DNA from: an uncultured Clostridiaceae bacterium
GTDB lineage: Bacteria; Bacillota; Clostridia; Clostridiales; Clostridiaceae
Assembly (NCBI GenBank): GCA_946405135.1
Contig: CAMJGD010000026.1
Coordinates: forward strand, 1-34,009
Reading direction: 5' to 3'
Length of the DNA stretch: 34,009 bases
In this document: piece by piece, positions 8,067 to 17,574 of the stretch
How positions within the stretch are numbered: position 1 is the stretch's first letter
Layout of the letters: each line of letters opens with the position of its first letter
The notes under the pieces: model-generated
Told to the model about the DNA's origin: nothing
Database searches by the model: none
What the model saw: only the letters and a program-made list of their open reading frames with translations
Translations under genes and position numbers: made by a program

Positions 8067-9524
8067 GTGGAGTTAAAAAATAAAAAATGGACTGAGGAAG
8101 AATTTTTTAAACAAAGAGAGTTAGTATTAAATCAATGGCCCACAGGAAAAGAAGTAGATTTAAAAGAAGCTGTAGACTATCTAAAAAAGGTTCCAGAGCA
8201 TAAAAGTTTTGCAAAGAAGCTTAGAAAAGCAAAAGAAGAAGGGGTAACTTTAGCTCAACCAAGAGCAGGAGTGGCTCTTATAGACAGTCATATAAGATTA
8301 TTAACTTATTTGCAGGATGAAGGCGGGGCAGATTTATTACCTTCAACCATAGATAGCTATACCAGACAAAATAGATATGATGAATGTGAAATAGGAATAA
8401 AAGAAAGTATATCAGCAGGCAGGTCTCTTTTAAATGGGTTTCCTGGAGTTAATCACGGAGTATCAGGCTGCAGAAGAGTACTTGAGGCTGTAGATCTTCC
8501 TTTAGAAGCAAGACATGGTACCCCTGATGCTAGATTACTCTCAGAAATAATACATGCAGCGGGCTGGACATCTAATGAAGGCGGCGGTATATCTTATAAT
8601 ATACCTTATGCTAAAAGCATCAGTATAGAAAGATCCATATTAGATTGGCAGTATTGCGATAGATTAGTTGGATTTTATGAAGAACAGGGCGTATCTATAA
8701 ACAGAGAACCTTTTGGTCCATTAACAGGAACTTTAGTACCTCCAAGCACTTCCAATGCAGTTGCTATAGTTGAAGCATTACTTGCAGCAGAGCAAGGTGT
8801 TAAGAATATAACTGTAGGATATGGTCAATGTGGTAATTTAATACAGGATGTGGCAGCTATAAGAGCCCTAGAAGAACAGACAGATGAATATTTAAAGGCT
8901 CAAGGCTATAAGGATGTATATATAACTACAGTATTTCATGAATGGATGGGTGGATTCCCTGCGGATGAATCTAAAGCTTTCGGAGTAATATCTACAGGAG
9001 CAGCAGCAGCAGCTTTGGCAGGAGCTACAAAAGTTATTGTTAAAACTCCACATGAGGCTATAGGAGTTCCAACAAAAGAAGCAAATGCAGCTGGAATAAA
9101 AGCCACAAAAGTAACATTGAACCTTTTAAAGGGTCAGAAAATGCAGATGTCGAAAGAATTGGAGACTGAAATAGCTATAATAAAAGCAGAAACTAAATGC
9201 ATGATAGATAAACTTTTCGAGCTAGGAAAGGGAGATTTAGCTATAGGAACAGTTAAAGGCTTTGAAATGGGAATAATCGATGTGCCTTTTGCTCCTAGTA
9301 AATATAATTATGGTAAGATGCTTCCAGCAAGAGATAACAATGGGGCTGTAAGATATCTTAAAATTGGAAATATACCTTTTACCAAGGAATTAATAGATTT
9401 TAATATGGCAAAGTTAGAAGAAAGAGCTAAATTTGAAGGAAGAACTGTAGGCTTCCAAATGACTGTAGATGACATATTTGCTGTCAGTAAGGGAGTTCTA
9501 GTAGGAAGACCAGAAAAAAAATAA
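8067..9524 (+). CDS. glmE: Glutamate mutase epsilon (E) subunit
   Basis: This is the catalytic subunit of glutamate mutase, a TIM barrel that forms an E2S2 complex with GlmS and holds adenosylcobalamin at the interface. It is 485 residues, close to the crystallised C. cochlearium protein. Numbering agrees with the known active site: the substrate-binding arginines Arg66 (QPRAG), Arg100 ([10 protein letters not shown]) and Arg149 (ARHGTPD), with His150, Glu171 (SNEGGG) and Tyr181 also in place. The start is GTG 8067, preceded by AGGAAGGGCAGG; it gives the [10 protein letters not shown]-terminus of known homologues. It lies 49 bases after glmL. Confidence 0.97.
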   Translation: MELKNKKWTEEEFFKQRELVLNQWPTGKEVDLKEAVDYLKKVPEHKSFAKKLRKAKEEGVTLAQPRAGVALIDSHIRLLTYLQDEGGADLLPSTIDSYTRQNRYDECEIGIKESISAGRSLLNGFPGVNHGVSGCRRVLEAVDLPLEARHGTPDARLLSEIIHAAGWTSNEGGGISYNIPYAKSISIERSILDWQYCDRLVGFYEEQGVSINREPFGPLTGTLVPPSTSNAVAIVEALLAAEQGVKNITVGYGQCGNLIQDVAAIRALEEQTDEYLKAQGYKDVYITTVFHEWMGGFPADESKAFGVISTGAAAAALAGATKVIVKTPHEAIGVPTKEANAAGIKATKVTLNLLKGQKMQMSKELETEIAIIKAETKCMIDKLFELGKGDLAIGTVKGFEMGIIDVPFAPSKYNYGKMLPARDNNGAVRYLKIGNIPFTKELIDFNMAKLEERAKFEGRTVGFQMTVDDIFAVSKGVLVGRPEKK

Positions 9525-9568
9525 TAAAGTATATAATATACTAAATTTTAAGAAGGAAGGGCAAGATT

Positions 9569-10816
9569 ATGAAAGTAGTTGATGTTGTATGTTCTGCTGG
9601 AAGAACAGGATTTTACTTTGATGACCAGAGAGCAATAAAAAGAGGAGCTAGCCATGATGGATTTACTTATGTAGGAGAACCTGTAACTGAAGGATTTAAA
9701 GCGGTAAGACAAGCTGGAGAATCTATATCTGTAATGCTAATCCTTGAGGATGGTCAGGTAGCTCATGGAGATTGTGCAGCAGTACAATATTCTGGTGCAG
9801 GCGGAAGAGATCCTCTATTTCTTGCAGAAGACTTTATACCTGTTATAGAAAAAGAAATTGCTCCTAAATTAATAGGAAGAGAATTAACAAGTTTTAAACA
9901 ACTTGCAGAAGAATTTGATAAGATGCAGGTTAATGGTAAAAAATTACATACAGCTATAAGATATGGAGTAACTCAAGCCATTTTAGATGCAGTGGCTAAA
10001 TCAAAAAAAGTAACTATGGCAGAAGTGGTAAGAGATGAATATAATACAGGCGTAGAAATAAAGAAAATTCCAATATTCACTCAATCTGGTGATGACAGAT
10101 ATGATAATTCTGATAAGATGATAATAAAAGGTGCAGACGTTATGCCTCATGCATTAATAAATAATGTTAAGGAAAAACTAGGTGAAAATGGAGAAAAACT
10201 TTTAGCTTATATTAAATGGTTAAGTGACAGAGTATTAAAGCTTAGAACCTCAGAAAACTATAACCCAGTATTTCATATAGATGTTTATGGAACTATAGGA
10301 GTAGCTTTTAATTATGATACAGATGCTATGGCTGAATATTTAAAAAGATTAGAGGAAGCAGCAAAACCATTCCATTTGAGAATAGAAGGACCTATGGATG
10401 TAGAGCACAGAGAAAAGCAAATGGAAGCTTTAAGAGATTTAACAGCAGAGCTTGAAAAAAGAAATATAAATGTAGAACTTGTAGCTGACGAATGGTGTAA
10501 CACATACGAAGATGTAGTTCTATTTGCAGACAACAAAGCAGGACATATGCTTCAGATAAAGACTCCAGATTTAGGAGGAGTAAACAATATAATAGAGGCT
10601 ATACTATACTGCAAGAAAAAAGGTGTTGGAGCTTATTGCGGGGGAACTTGTAATGAAACTAATAGATCCGCAGAAGTTTGTACTAATATAGCTATGGCTT
10701 GTGGTGCAGATCAATGTTTAGCTAAACCAGGTATGGGTGTAGATGAAGGCTATATGATTGTTAATAATGAGATGAACAGAGTTATTGCCCTTGTAAATAG
10801 AAGAAGTAAAAGATAA
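9569..10816 (+). CDS. Methylaspartate ammonia-lyase
   Basis: This enolase-superfamily lyase removes ammonia from 3-methylaspartate to give mesaconate. It is 415 residues; the characterised C. tetanomorphum enzyme has 413. Catalytic positions match by direct count: the base Lys331 (IKTPDLGG) and its partner His194 (MPHALIN), and magnesium ligands Asp238 (DVYGTIG), Glu273 (IEGPMD) and Asp307 (VADEWCN). AAGGAAGGG precedes the ATG. It follows glmE by 44 bases, and a terminator-like hairpin follows it. The second step of the pathway. Confidence 0.97.
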   Translation: MKVVDVVCSAGRTGFYFDDQRAIKRGASHDGFTYVGEPVTEGFKAVRQAGESISVMLILEDGQVAHGDCAAVQYSGAGGRDPLFLAEDFIPVIEKEIAPKLIGRELTSFKQLAEEFDKMQVNGKKLHTAIRYGVTQAILDAVAKSKKVTMAEVVRDEYNTGVEIKKIPIFTQSGDDRYDNSDKMIIKGADVMPHALINNVKEKLGENGEKLLAYIKWLSDRVLKLRTSENYNPVFHIDVYGTIGVAFNYDTDAMAEYLKRLEEAAKPFHLRIEGPMDVEHREKQMEALRDLTAELEKRNINVELVADEWCNTYEDVVLFADNKAGHMLQIKTPDLGGVNNIIEAILYCKKKGVGAYCGGTCNETNRSAEVCTNIAMACGADQCLAKPGMGVDEGYMIVNNEMNRVIALVNRRSKR

Positions 10817-10836
10817 TCTACTAGAATTAAGCTTTG

Positions 10837-10861
10837 AGGCAGTTTTATAAACTGCCTTTTA
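10837..10861 (+). terminator. Hairpin plus short T run inside the cluster
   Basis: The arms AGGCAGTTT (10837-10845) and AAACTGCCT (10849-10857) make a 9-bp stem with a TAT loop, followed by a run of four T. It lies between methylaspartate ammonia-lyase and the mesaconate hydratase genes. The weak T tract suggests partial termination or a processing/stability element, since the downstream genes belong to the same pathway and I see no strong new promoter. Confidence 0.7.
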
Positions 10862-10900
10862 GCGTATTTATATTATAAATTTTATAAGGAGATGTTGATT

Positions 10901-11743
10901 ATGAAAGAAATTCATGTATCTGAAATAACCAATAGTGTTAGAAATTTATGTATAGAATCTAACTATTTTCTTTCAGAGGATGTAAGAAAAAGATTAAAAG
11001 AAGCTTATGATAATGAAACTTGGGATATAGCAAAGGATATACTAAATAAAATAATGATCAATGCAGATATAGCAAAGAATGAAAAAATGCCAATGTGCCA
11101 AGATACAGGTATGACCTGTGTATTTTTAGAAATAGGGCAAGATGTGCACATAGCAGGCGGAGCTTTAGAGGATGCTGTAAATGAAGGAATAAGGCAAGGT
11201 TATGCAGAAGGATATTTGAGAAAATCTGTTGTGAAGGATCCTCTAGACAGGGTTAATACTAAGGATAATACACCAGGGGTAATATATTATAATATAGTTC
11301 CTGGGAATAAACTTAAGATTACCGTGGCACCAAAGGGTTTTGGATCTGAGAATATGAGCGGGCTTAAAATGCTTAAACCTGCAGATGGAGTAGAGGGAGT
11401 AAAGGAATTTGTACTTGAGGTAGTAAAAAAGGCTGGACCTAATCCATGCCCGCCTATAATAGTAGGCATAGGTATTGGAGGAACTTTTGATAAAGCTGCT
11501 AATTTAGCAAAAAAAGCTCTTATAAGACCTACAGAAGAAAGAAATTCCAACCCTTATTATGCAGATTTAGAAAAAGAACTTTTGGAAAAGATAAATGCTT
11601 TGGGCATAGGACCTCAAGGTTTTGGAGGAAGAAGTACTGCCCTTGCTGTAAATATTGAAACATATCCAACTCATATAGCAGGTCTTCCTGTAGCTGTAAA
11701 TATAAATTGCCATGCTACAAGACATGCAGAAATTGAGTTATAG
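10901..11743 (+). CDS. Mesaconate hydratase (class I fumarase-like) alpha subunit
   Basis: This 280-residue protein is the alpha (FumA N-terminal-type) half of a two-subunit iron-sulfur hydratase. In this setting it should hydrate mesaconate to (S)-citramalate; class I fumarases are known to accept mesaconate. Three candidate [4Fe-4S] cysteines are visible: Cys66 (MPMCQDTG), Cys183 (NPCPP) and Cys270 (NCHATRH). GIGIGGTFDKAA and GPQGFGGRSTALAV are family blocks. The start is ATG 10901, 8 bases after AAGGAGA; the in-frame ATG at 10892 overlaps that site. The beta subunit follows after 11 bases. It would be annotated as fumarate hydratase by homology alone; mesaconase is an inference from the cluster. 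Confidence 0.93.
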   Translation: MKEIHVSEITNSVRNLCIESNYFLSEDVRKRLKEAYDNETWDIAKDILNKIMINADIAKNEKMPMCQDTGMTCVFLEIGQDVHIAGGALEDAVNEGIRQGYAEGYLRKSVVKDPLDRVNTKDNTPGVIYYNIVPGNKLKITVAPKGFGSENMSGLKMLKPADGVEGVKEFVLEVVKKAGPNPCPPIIVGIGIGGTFDKAANLAKKALIRPTEERNSNPYYADLEKELLEKINALGIGPQGFGGRSTALAVNIETYPTHIAGLPVAVNINCHATRHAEIEL

Positions 11744-11754
11744 GAGGTATAAAC

Positions 11755-12315
11755 ATGGAAAAGAGAATAACTACTCCCTTAACAGAAGAAAAAGTAAAGG
11801 GATTAAAAGCAGGAGATACGGTATTAATAACAGGAACTATATATACAGCTAGAGATGCAGCACATAAGAGATTAGTGGAGCTTTTAGACAAAGGAGAAAA
11901 GCTGCCTATGGATATTAAAGATGCTATAATATATTATGTGGGACCAACTCCAGCAAAGCCTGGTATGGCATTAGGTTCTGCTGGTCCTACCACCAGCTAT
12001 AGAATGGATCCTTATGCACCTAAACTTTTAGATAGAGGTCTAAAAGGTATGATAGGAAAGGGACTTCGCAGTGAAGAAGTGGTAAATTCCATAATAAAAA
12101 ATACTGCAGTGTATTTTGCAGCTATTGGAGGTGCAGCAGCATTAATAGGAAAAGCTGTAAAGAAAGCAGAGCTTATTGCTTATGAGGATTTAGGAGCAGA
12201 AGCTATAAGAAAATTAGAAGTAGAAGATTTGCCAGTGGTAGTAGTAATAGATAGCGAAGGAAATAATTTATATGAGATAGGTCAGAAAAATTATTTAGAC
12301 AGCGTTAATAAATGA
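11755..12315 (+). CDS. Mesaconate hydratase (class I fumarase-like) beta subunit
   Basis: This 186-residue protein is the beta (FumA C-terminal-type) half. It carries the substrate-site blocks GDTVLITGTIYTARDAAHKRL near residue 20, YYVGPTPAKPGMALGSAGPTTSYRMDPY near residue 61, and AAIGGAAALIGK near residue 122. The alpha and beta subunits together correspond to single-chain FumA. The gene starts 11 bases after the alpha stop with GGAGG just before the ATG, so the two are translationally close. Role in mesaconate to citramalate conversion inferred from neighbours. Confidence 0.93.
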   Translation: MEKRITTPLTEEKVKGLKAGDTVLITGTIYTARDAAHKRLVELLDKGEKLPMDIKDAIIYYVGPTPAKPGMALGSAGPTTSYRMDPYAPKLLDRGLKGMIGKGLRSEEVVNSIIKNTAVYFAAIGGAAALIGKAVKKAELIAYEDLGAEAIRKLEVEDLPVVVVIDSEGNNLYEIGQKNYLDSVNK

Positions 12316-12338
12316 TCATTTAAAAAAGAGGTGTAAAA

Positions 12339-12602
12339 ATGAAAATAAGCAAGGTGGCAAAGGCAGGAACTCTTGAATCTAATGATATACTTGTAATGGT
12401 ATGCCCTAATGAAGAGGGAAACATCCAAATAGAAATAGAAAGCATAGTAATAAAACAATTTGGAGATCAGATAAAAAAAGTTATAGAAGAAACTATAAAA
12501 GCTATGGGAGTAGAATCTATAACAGTAAAAGCTCAAGATAAAGGAGCATTAGATTACACTATAAAAGCCAGAGTAGAAACAGCTATAAAGAGAGCTATGT
12601 AA
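12339..12602 (+). CDS. citD: Citramalate (citrate)-lyase gamma subunit, acyl carrier protein
   Basis: The 87-residue acyl carrier subunit of the lyase. Ser14 in AGTLESNDIL is the expected attachment site for the 2'-(5''-phosphoribosyl)-3'-dephospho-CoA prosthetic group. In this cluster the complex should act on citramalate, giving acetate and pyruvate. AAAGAGGTG precedes the ATG. Length is near the usual 90-98. The same prosthetic group is made by CitG and attached by CitX, both encoded downstream. Confidence 0.93.
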   Translation: MKISKVAKAGTLESNDILVMVCPNEEGNIQIEIESIVIKQFGDQIKKVIEETIKAMGVESITVKAQDKGALDYTIKARVETAIKRAM

Positions 12603-12650
12603 AAATGCAATGACCCTAGAGTGGTTAACAATATGTGCGAGGTGTGTTAT

Positions 12651-13523
12651 ATGAAAAAGCTTAGAAGAACCATGCTTTTTATGCCGGGGAATAATCCTGG
12701 TATGCTTCAAAATGCAGCTATAATGGGTTCTGACTCTATAATATTAGATTTAGAAGATGCTGTAAGCCTTAAAGAAAAAGACAGTGCAAGGATACTTGTG
12801 AGAGAAGCTATAAAGAATATGGATTATACCGATGTAGAAGTGGTGGTAAGAATTAACCCCTTAGATACAGAATATGGTCCAGAGGATTTAGCTGTAATAA
12901 GTGAAGTAAAGCCAGATACTATAATGTTACCCAAGGCAGATGAAAATGAAATAAAACAAGCAGATGAAATATTAAGCAGAGTAGAGGAAAAGAACGGCTT
13001 TAAAAAAGGAAGTATAAAATTAATTGCTCTGATAGAAACTGCCTATGGATTGGAAAATGTATATAATATTATAAAGAGTTCCCACAGAGTAGAAGCAGTA
13101 TTATTAGGTGGAGAAGATTTAACTGCAGATCTTGGAATAAAGAGAACAAAGTCAGGAGATGAAATATTCTATGCTAGAAACAGAATTGCTACAGCATGCA
13201 AAGCTTGTAGAATTCATGCTATAGACACTCCATTTACAGATGTAAATGATTTTGAAGGATTAGAAAGAGATACAGCTAAAGCTAAAAGCCTTGGTATGAC
13301 AGGAAAATCAGCCATAAATCCAAGACAGATAGATACTATACACAAAGTCTTTGCTCCAACACCAGAAGAAATAAATCATGCCCAAAGAGTATTAAAAGCT
13401 ATGGAAGAGGCTAAAAAGGAAGGAAAGGGTGTATTTTCTCTAGATGGGAAAATGGTAGATGCACCAATAATAAATAGAGCTACAACTACAGTAGAACTAG
13501 CAAAAATTTTAGGACTTATTTAA
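12651..13523 (+). CDS. citE: Citramalate (citrate)-lyase beta subunit
   Basis: This subunit cleaves the citramalyl thioester to pyruvate and acetyl-carrier protein. It is a TIM barrel of the HpcH/HpaI/CitE family. Motifs: RRTMLFMPGNNPGM at the N-terminus, SIILDLEDAV near residue 35, VRINPLDTEYG near residue 69, ALIETAYGLENV near 132, and LLGGEDLTADLG near 155 with the metal-binding acidic residues. It is 290 residues, as in homologues. The start is ATG 12651, preceded by GAGGTG; in-frame upstream starts at 12621 and 12633 have no ribosome site. Confidence 0.93.
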   Translation: MKKLRRTMLFMPGNNPGMLQNAAIMGSDSIILDLEDAVSLKEKDSARILVREAIKNMDYTDVEVVVRINPLDTEYGPEDLAVISEVKPDTIMLPKADENEIKQADEILSRVEEKNGFKKGSIKLIALIETAYGLENVYNIIKSSHRVEAVLLGGEDLTADLGIKRTKSGDEIFYARNRIATACKACRIHAIDTPFTDVNDFEGLERDTAKAKSLGMTGKSAINPRQIDTIHKVFAPTPEEINHAQRVLKAMEEAKKEGKGVFSLDGKMVDAPIINRATTTVELAKILGLI

Positions 13524-13571
13524 TATAATCTATTCACAAATAAGAAGCTTTATAAAAAAGGTGGGATAACT

Positions 13572-15113
13572 ATGAAAAATGCTTTGGAAAGAGAAATTCC
13601 TGATTATATAGAAGGCTATGGTGAAGTACTGCCCTTTCAAGGAGCCTATGCAAACCCCATGGTTAAAAAGAAAATTGGCTCTAGGGAAAGCGTGGTAGGA
13701 CCTAATGAAACAAAAATTTTATCATCCATAGATGAAGCTTTAGATAAAGTTAAAATAAGAGATGGCATGACCATATCTTTTCATCATCATTTAAGAAATG
13801 GTGATCATGTGCTCAATATGGTATTAGAAAAAATAGCAGAAAGAGGTATAAAAGATATTACCTTAGCTTCAAGTTCCATATTTCCAGTGCATGCTCCCTT
13901 GGTTGAACACATAAAAAATGGAGTAGTTACAAAGATTGTGGCAAGTTATATATCAGGGCCAGTTGCTGAAGCTATTTCCAGTGGAAGCATGAAAAAACCA
14001 GCAGTACTTCAGACACATGGAGGCAGGGCCAGGGCTATAGAAAGCGGAGATTTGCATATAGATGTAGCTTTTGTGGCTGCACCTACTGCAGATAATTATG
14101 GTAATTTAAATGGACTCCAAGGTAAATCAGCCTGTGGAGCTTTAGGCTATGCAGTGGCAGATTGCCAATTTGCAGATAGGGTAGTTGCTATAACTGATCA
14201 TTTAGTACCTTATCCTAATTGCCCTATAGAGATAAGTCAAATATATGTGGACTATATAGTTAAGGTGGATTCTATAGGAGATGCAGAAGGTATAGTTTCA
14301 GGTACTACTAAGATCACAAAAGATCCTGTAGGACTTAAAATAGCTAAAATGGCATCAGGGGTTATGAAGGCTTCTGGGCTAGTAAAAGAAGGTATGTCTT
14401 TTCAAACAGGAGCAGGAGGCATATCTTTAGCAGTGGCTAAAGAACTGAAAGAAATCATGGAAAAAGAAGGCATACAGGGAAGCTTTGCTTCAGGAGGCAT
14501 CACTGGTTATATAGTAGATATGTTTAGAGAAGGGCTATTTAGATATTTATTTGATGTACAGTGCTTTGACTTAAAAGCAGTAGAATCTTATACTCAGTCT
14601 CATAAACATCAGAGAATGTCAGCTTCTATGTATGGTAATCCCCATAACAAGGGAGCGGTAGTAAATAATTTGGATATTGTTATATTAGGGGCTACGGAGA
14701 TAGATACAGATTTTAATGTAAATGTGACTACTGCTTCAGATGGAACCATAATGGGAGGATCTGGAGGACATAGTGATACTGCAGCAGGAGCAAAACTTAC
14801 CATAATAGTATCCAATCTTATGAGAGCAAGACTTCCTCTTATAAGGGATAAAGTTACTACAGTGAATACACCAGGAGAAACCATAGATGTGCTAGTAACA
14901 GAAAGAGGTATAGCAGTTAACCCTAAAAGACAGGATTTAATAGAAAAATTAAAAGATACAAATCTTCCTGTAATGACTATAGAAGAGCTAAAAGCTATAG
15001 GAGAAAAGCTTACAGGTAAGCCTAAAGCTATAGAAACAGAAGAAGATATAATAGCTGTGGTAGAATATAGAGATGGAACAGTTATAGATGTAATTAGAAA
15101 AATTAAAGAGTAG
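13572..15113 (+). CDS. citF: Citramalate (citrate)-lyase alpha subunit
   Basis: The 513-residue alpha subunit exchanges acetyl for the incoming acid on the carrier protein (acetyl-ACP:citramalate ACP transferase). It belongs to the CoA-transferase-like CitF family. Recognisable blocks: DGMTISFHHHLRNGDHVLN near residue 64, QTHGGRARAIESGDLHIDVAF near 147, FQTGAGGISLAVAKELKE near 277, and GGSGGHSDTAAGAKLTI near 395. AAAAGGTGGG precedes the ATG. It follows citE by 48 bases, and the next gene's start region overlaps its stop codon. Confidence 0.94.
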   Translation: MKNALEREIPDYIEGYGEVLPFQGAYANPMVKKKIGSRESVVGPNETKILSSIDEALDKVKIRDGMTISFHHHLRNGDHVLNMVLEKIAERGIKDITLASSSIFPVHAPLVEHIKNGVVTKIVASYISGPVAEAISSGSMKKPAVLQTHGGRARAIESGDLHIDVAFVAAPTADNYGNLNGLQGKSACGALGYAVADCQFADRVVAITDHLVPYPNCPIEISQIYVDYIVKVDSIGDAEGIVSGTTKITKDPVGLKIAKMASGVMKASGLVKEGMSFQTGAGGISLAVAKELKEIMEKEGIQGSFASGGITGYIVDMFREGLFRYLFDVQCFDLKAVESYTQSHKHQRMSASMYGNPHNKGAVVNNLDIVILGATEIDTDFNVNVTTASDGTIMGGSGGHSDTAAGAKLTIIVSNLMRARLPLIRDKVTTVNTPGETIDVLVTERGIAVNPKRQDLIEKLKDTNLPVMTIEELKAIGEKLTGKPKAIETEEDIIAVVEYRDGTVIDVIRKIKE

Positions 15114-15122
15114 GTGAATTCT

Positions 15123-16154
15123 ATGAATGGATTGCACATGGAAAAAATAGATTTAAATGATAAAATAGAAACAGCTGAAGTAGAAGATTTTTTGAGAGAA
15201 TTTTATCTTAAATATGAAAAAGATGTAGACTATACCTTAATTATTAGAGATAACAAAAGGATAATAGCTACTGCTTCAAAAGCTGGAAATGTATTAAAAT
15301 GTTTTGCTGTAAGAGATGAATTCAGAGGAGAAGGAATAACAGCTACGCTTTTAAATGCATTAATGGATAAGCTTTTTGAAGAAGGTTTATACCATAGTTT
15401 TATATTTACTAAGCCAGAAAATATAGAGATATTTACTTCTTTAAATTACAAGGTACTATATGGAGTAGAGAAAGTAGTGTTACTAGAAAATGGCATATAT
15501 GATATAAATTCTTACTTGGATAAACTTATAAAAAAGTATGATATAGACATAAATAAACCTAAATCTTCTATAGTTATGAATTGCAATCCATTCACAGAAG
15601 GACATAAATATTTAATTGAAGAGGCATCAAAGTATTCAGAACAGGTATTAGTATTTATAGTAGAAGAAAACAAATCGCTGTTTCCTTTTTCCGTCAGATA
15701 CGATTTAGTAAAACGAGGCACAGAACATTTAAATAATGTAAAGATAATACCTGGTGGGGAATATATAATATCTTCAGCTACATTTCCATCTTATTTTTTG
15801 AAAAAAGAAGACGATAAACTTAATATATACACAAATTTAGATGCTGGTATATTTGGAAAGTATTTTTGCAGTAAGCTTAATATAGATAAAAGATTTGTGG
15901 GAGAAGAACCCTATTGCAAAGTTACAGATAGCTATAACAATGCCCTTTCTTACCAGCTCAATAAGTTTGATGTCAGCTTATTTAAAATTCCAAGAAAAAT
16001 ATATGAAAAGGAACCTATAAGTGCTTCAATGGTTAGAAACTTAATAAAGCAGGATAAGTTAGATAAAGTAAAATCAATGGTTCCTGAAATCACTTGGAAT
16101 TTTTTAAATTCAGAAAAGGGAAAGGAGATAGTGGAGATAATAAAAAGTAATTAA
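15123..16154 (+). CDS. citC: [Citrate (pro-3S)-lyase] ligase-type activating enzyme
   Basis: This enzyme acetylates the lyase prosthetic group with acetate and ATP, switching the lyase on. The N-terminal part (about residues 20-115) looks like a GNAT acetyltransferase fold with AVRDEFRGEGITATLLNAL. The C-terminal part is a cytidylyltransferase-like domain with NPFTEGHKYLIEEA at 155-168 (a HIGH-type nucleotide site) and ISASMVRNLIK near the end. It is 343 residues. The start is ATG 15123, 5 bases after AGGTGA; GTG 15114 immediately follows the citF stop but lies in the ribosome site. Confidence 0.9.
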   Translation: MNGLHMEKIDLNDKIETAEVEDFLREFYLKYEKDVDYTLIIRDNKRIIATASKAGNVLKCFAVRDEFRGEGITATLLNALMDKLFEEGLYHSFIFTKPENIEIFTSLNYKVLYGVEKVVLLENGIYDINSYLDKLIKKYDIDINKPKSSIVMNCNPFTEGHKYLIEEASKYSEQVLVFIVEENKSLFPFSVRYDLVKRGTEHLNNVKIIPGGEYIISSATFPSYFLKKEDDKLNIYTNLDAGIFGKYFCSKLNIDKRFVGEEPYCKVTDSYNNALSYQLNKFDVSLFKIPRKIYEKEPISASMVRNLIKQDKLDKVKSMVPEITWNFLNSEKGKEIVEIIKSN

Positions 16155-16168
16155 TCTCTGCATTAAAT

Positions 16169-16684
16169 ATGTCATATAAACCAGAAGACATCTTATTTGA
16201 AAGAGAAGAAAGAGTAAGAATTCAAAATTATTTAATGAATAGATATAAAAAACCTCTATTATTTATCAGAGTAAATTACCCTGGAGTAAACAAGGAAAAT
16301 AAGCTTACAAATAATATAATAAAGATTATGGATAATACAGTTACAAACATATTTGAAAAAGATATTATATTTAAGTTTAGTAGAATTACTGCAGAGGGAC
16401 CAAATGTTATTATAGTGATAGACAGGGAAGTTTATGATATAAAAAAATTAACTATTCAAATTGAAGATAAACATATCCTAGGAAGATGTGTAGATATAGA
16501 TGTTTACGATCCTAAAGATGGAAGCAGTATAAGCAGGAAAGATTTAGGATTTTCCTCTAGAAAATGTTACATATGTGATGATATTGCTCAAAACTGTGTA
16601 AGAAGCAGAAAACATGAAACCTGGCAGATAATAAATTATATAGATAGCTGTTATGAGAGATATAAGGAGATTTTTGATGTATAA
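16169..16684 (+). CDS. citX: Apo-(citramalate/citrate)-lyase phosphoribosyl-dephospho-CoA transferase
   Basis: CitX joins the prosthetic group to Ser14 of CitD. The protein is 171 residues. The family signature lies at residues 105-150: GRCVDIDVYD, then ISRKDLGFSSRKCYICDDIAQNC, then VRSRKHE. The start codon has only a poor Shine-Dalgarno, unusual for this cluster; it lies 14 bases after citC, so coupling to citC translation is plausible. Its last 8 bases overlap the start of citG. Confidence 0.9.
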   Translation: MSYKPEDILFEREERVRIQNYLMNRYKKPLLFIRVNYPGVNKENKLTNNIIKIMDNTVTNIFEKDIIFKFSRITAEGPNVIIVIDREVYDIKKLTIQIEDKHILGRCVDIDVYDPKDGSSISRKDLGFSSRKCYICDDIAQNCVRSRKHETWQIINYIDSCYERYKEIFDV

Positions 16685-17540
16685 ACACTATAATATTAGT
16701 GATATAACCTTTTCTATATCAGAGCTTGCTATACAATCTATGTTATATGAAGTTTCCAGTTATCCATCTCCGGGTCTTGTATCTCCTGTATCTAAAGGAG
16801 CTCACAAGGATATGGATTATTATACCTTTATAGATAGCACAGCTTCTTTAATAAAGCCCATGATACTATGTGCAGAAGCAGGATTTTCTTCAAAGGACTG
16901 TGAAGATATATTCAATGACATAAGAAGTATAGGAATATATGCAGAAGAAGATATGTTTAAAAAGACTGGTGGTATTAACACACATAAGGGAATGATTTTT
17001 CTTATGGGTATATGCACTGCAGCAGCGGCTAAAGCAGTGCATGATAAGGAAAACTTTAGTTCTATTCATCATATTATTAAGCAGATGACAAAAGGCATAG
17101 TGGACAAAGAACTAAAAAATATTAAATCATCACAGTCTAAGTTTAGCCATGGAGAATATCTATATTTAAAATACAATGTTTTAGGTATAAGAGGAGAAGT
17201 GGAAAGAGGATTACCTTTAGTTTTTAATTATAGTTTGGAACTCTATGAGAAAAATAGTATGCTCTCAAAAAATGATAGGATGATTCATACTCTTATAGGT
17301 ATAATGCAGTATTGTGAAGATACCACAATACTTTACAGACACTCTATAGATATGCTGAACTTAGTAAAAGATAAAGCTAAAATAATAATGAATATGGGAG
17401 CTATGAATACAAAAGAAGGAAGGCGTGCTATAGTAGAACTTAATGAAGAATTTATATCAAAGAATATAAGTCCAGGAGGAAGTGCAGATTTAGCAGCAGT
17501 TACCATGTTTTTATATGAGGTAAAAAGGAAATTTTATTAA
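16677..17540 (+). CDS. citG: Triphosphoribosyl-dephospho-CoA synthase
   Basis: CitG makes the prosthetic-group precursor from ATP and dephospho-CoA. It is 287 residues. Motifs: SYPSPGLVSPVSKGAHKDMDY near residue 26, GINTHKGMIFLMGI near residue 102 and SPGGSADLAAVTMF close to the C-terminus. The start is ATG 16677, 7 bases after AAGGAG; the ATG overlaps the citX stop (GATGTATAA). In-frame upstream starts at 16653 would read through that ribosome site. Last enzyme gene of the pathway cluster. Confidence 0.92.
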   Translation: MYKHYNISDITFSISELAIQSMLYEVSSYPSPGLVSPVSKGAHKDMDYYTFIDSTASLIKPMILCAEAGFSSKDCEDIFNDIRSIGIYAEEDMFKKTGGINTHKGMIFLMGICTAAAAKAVHDKENFSSIHHIIKQMTKGIVDKELKNIKSSQSKFSHGEYLYLKYNVLGIRGEVERGLPLVFNYSLELYEKNSMLSKNDRMIHTLIGIMQYCEDTTILYRHSIDMLNLVKDKAKIIMNMGAMNTKEGRRAIVELNEEFISKNISPGGSADLAAVTMFLYEVKRKFY

Positions 17541-17574
17541 TATTTACGGTGTCAATGATAAGGAGAAGAGCCCT

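Noticed and set aside
8645-8660. A second -24/-12-like sequence (TTGGCAGTATTGC)
   Set aside because: GG and GC are only 7 bases apart instead of 10, and it lies inside glmE coding sequence.
14609-15139. A 176-codon minus-strand frame over the end of citF
   Set aside because: It is antisense to conserved citF sequence and its composition is that of a shadow frame.
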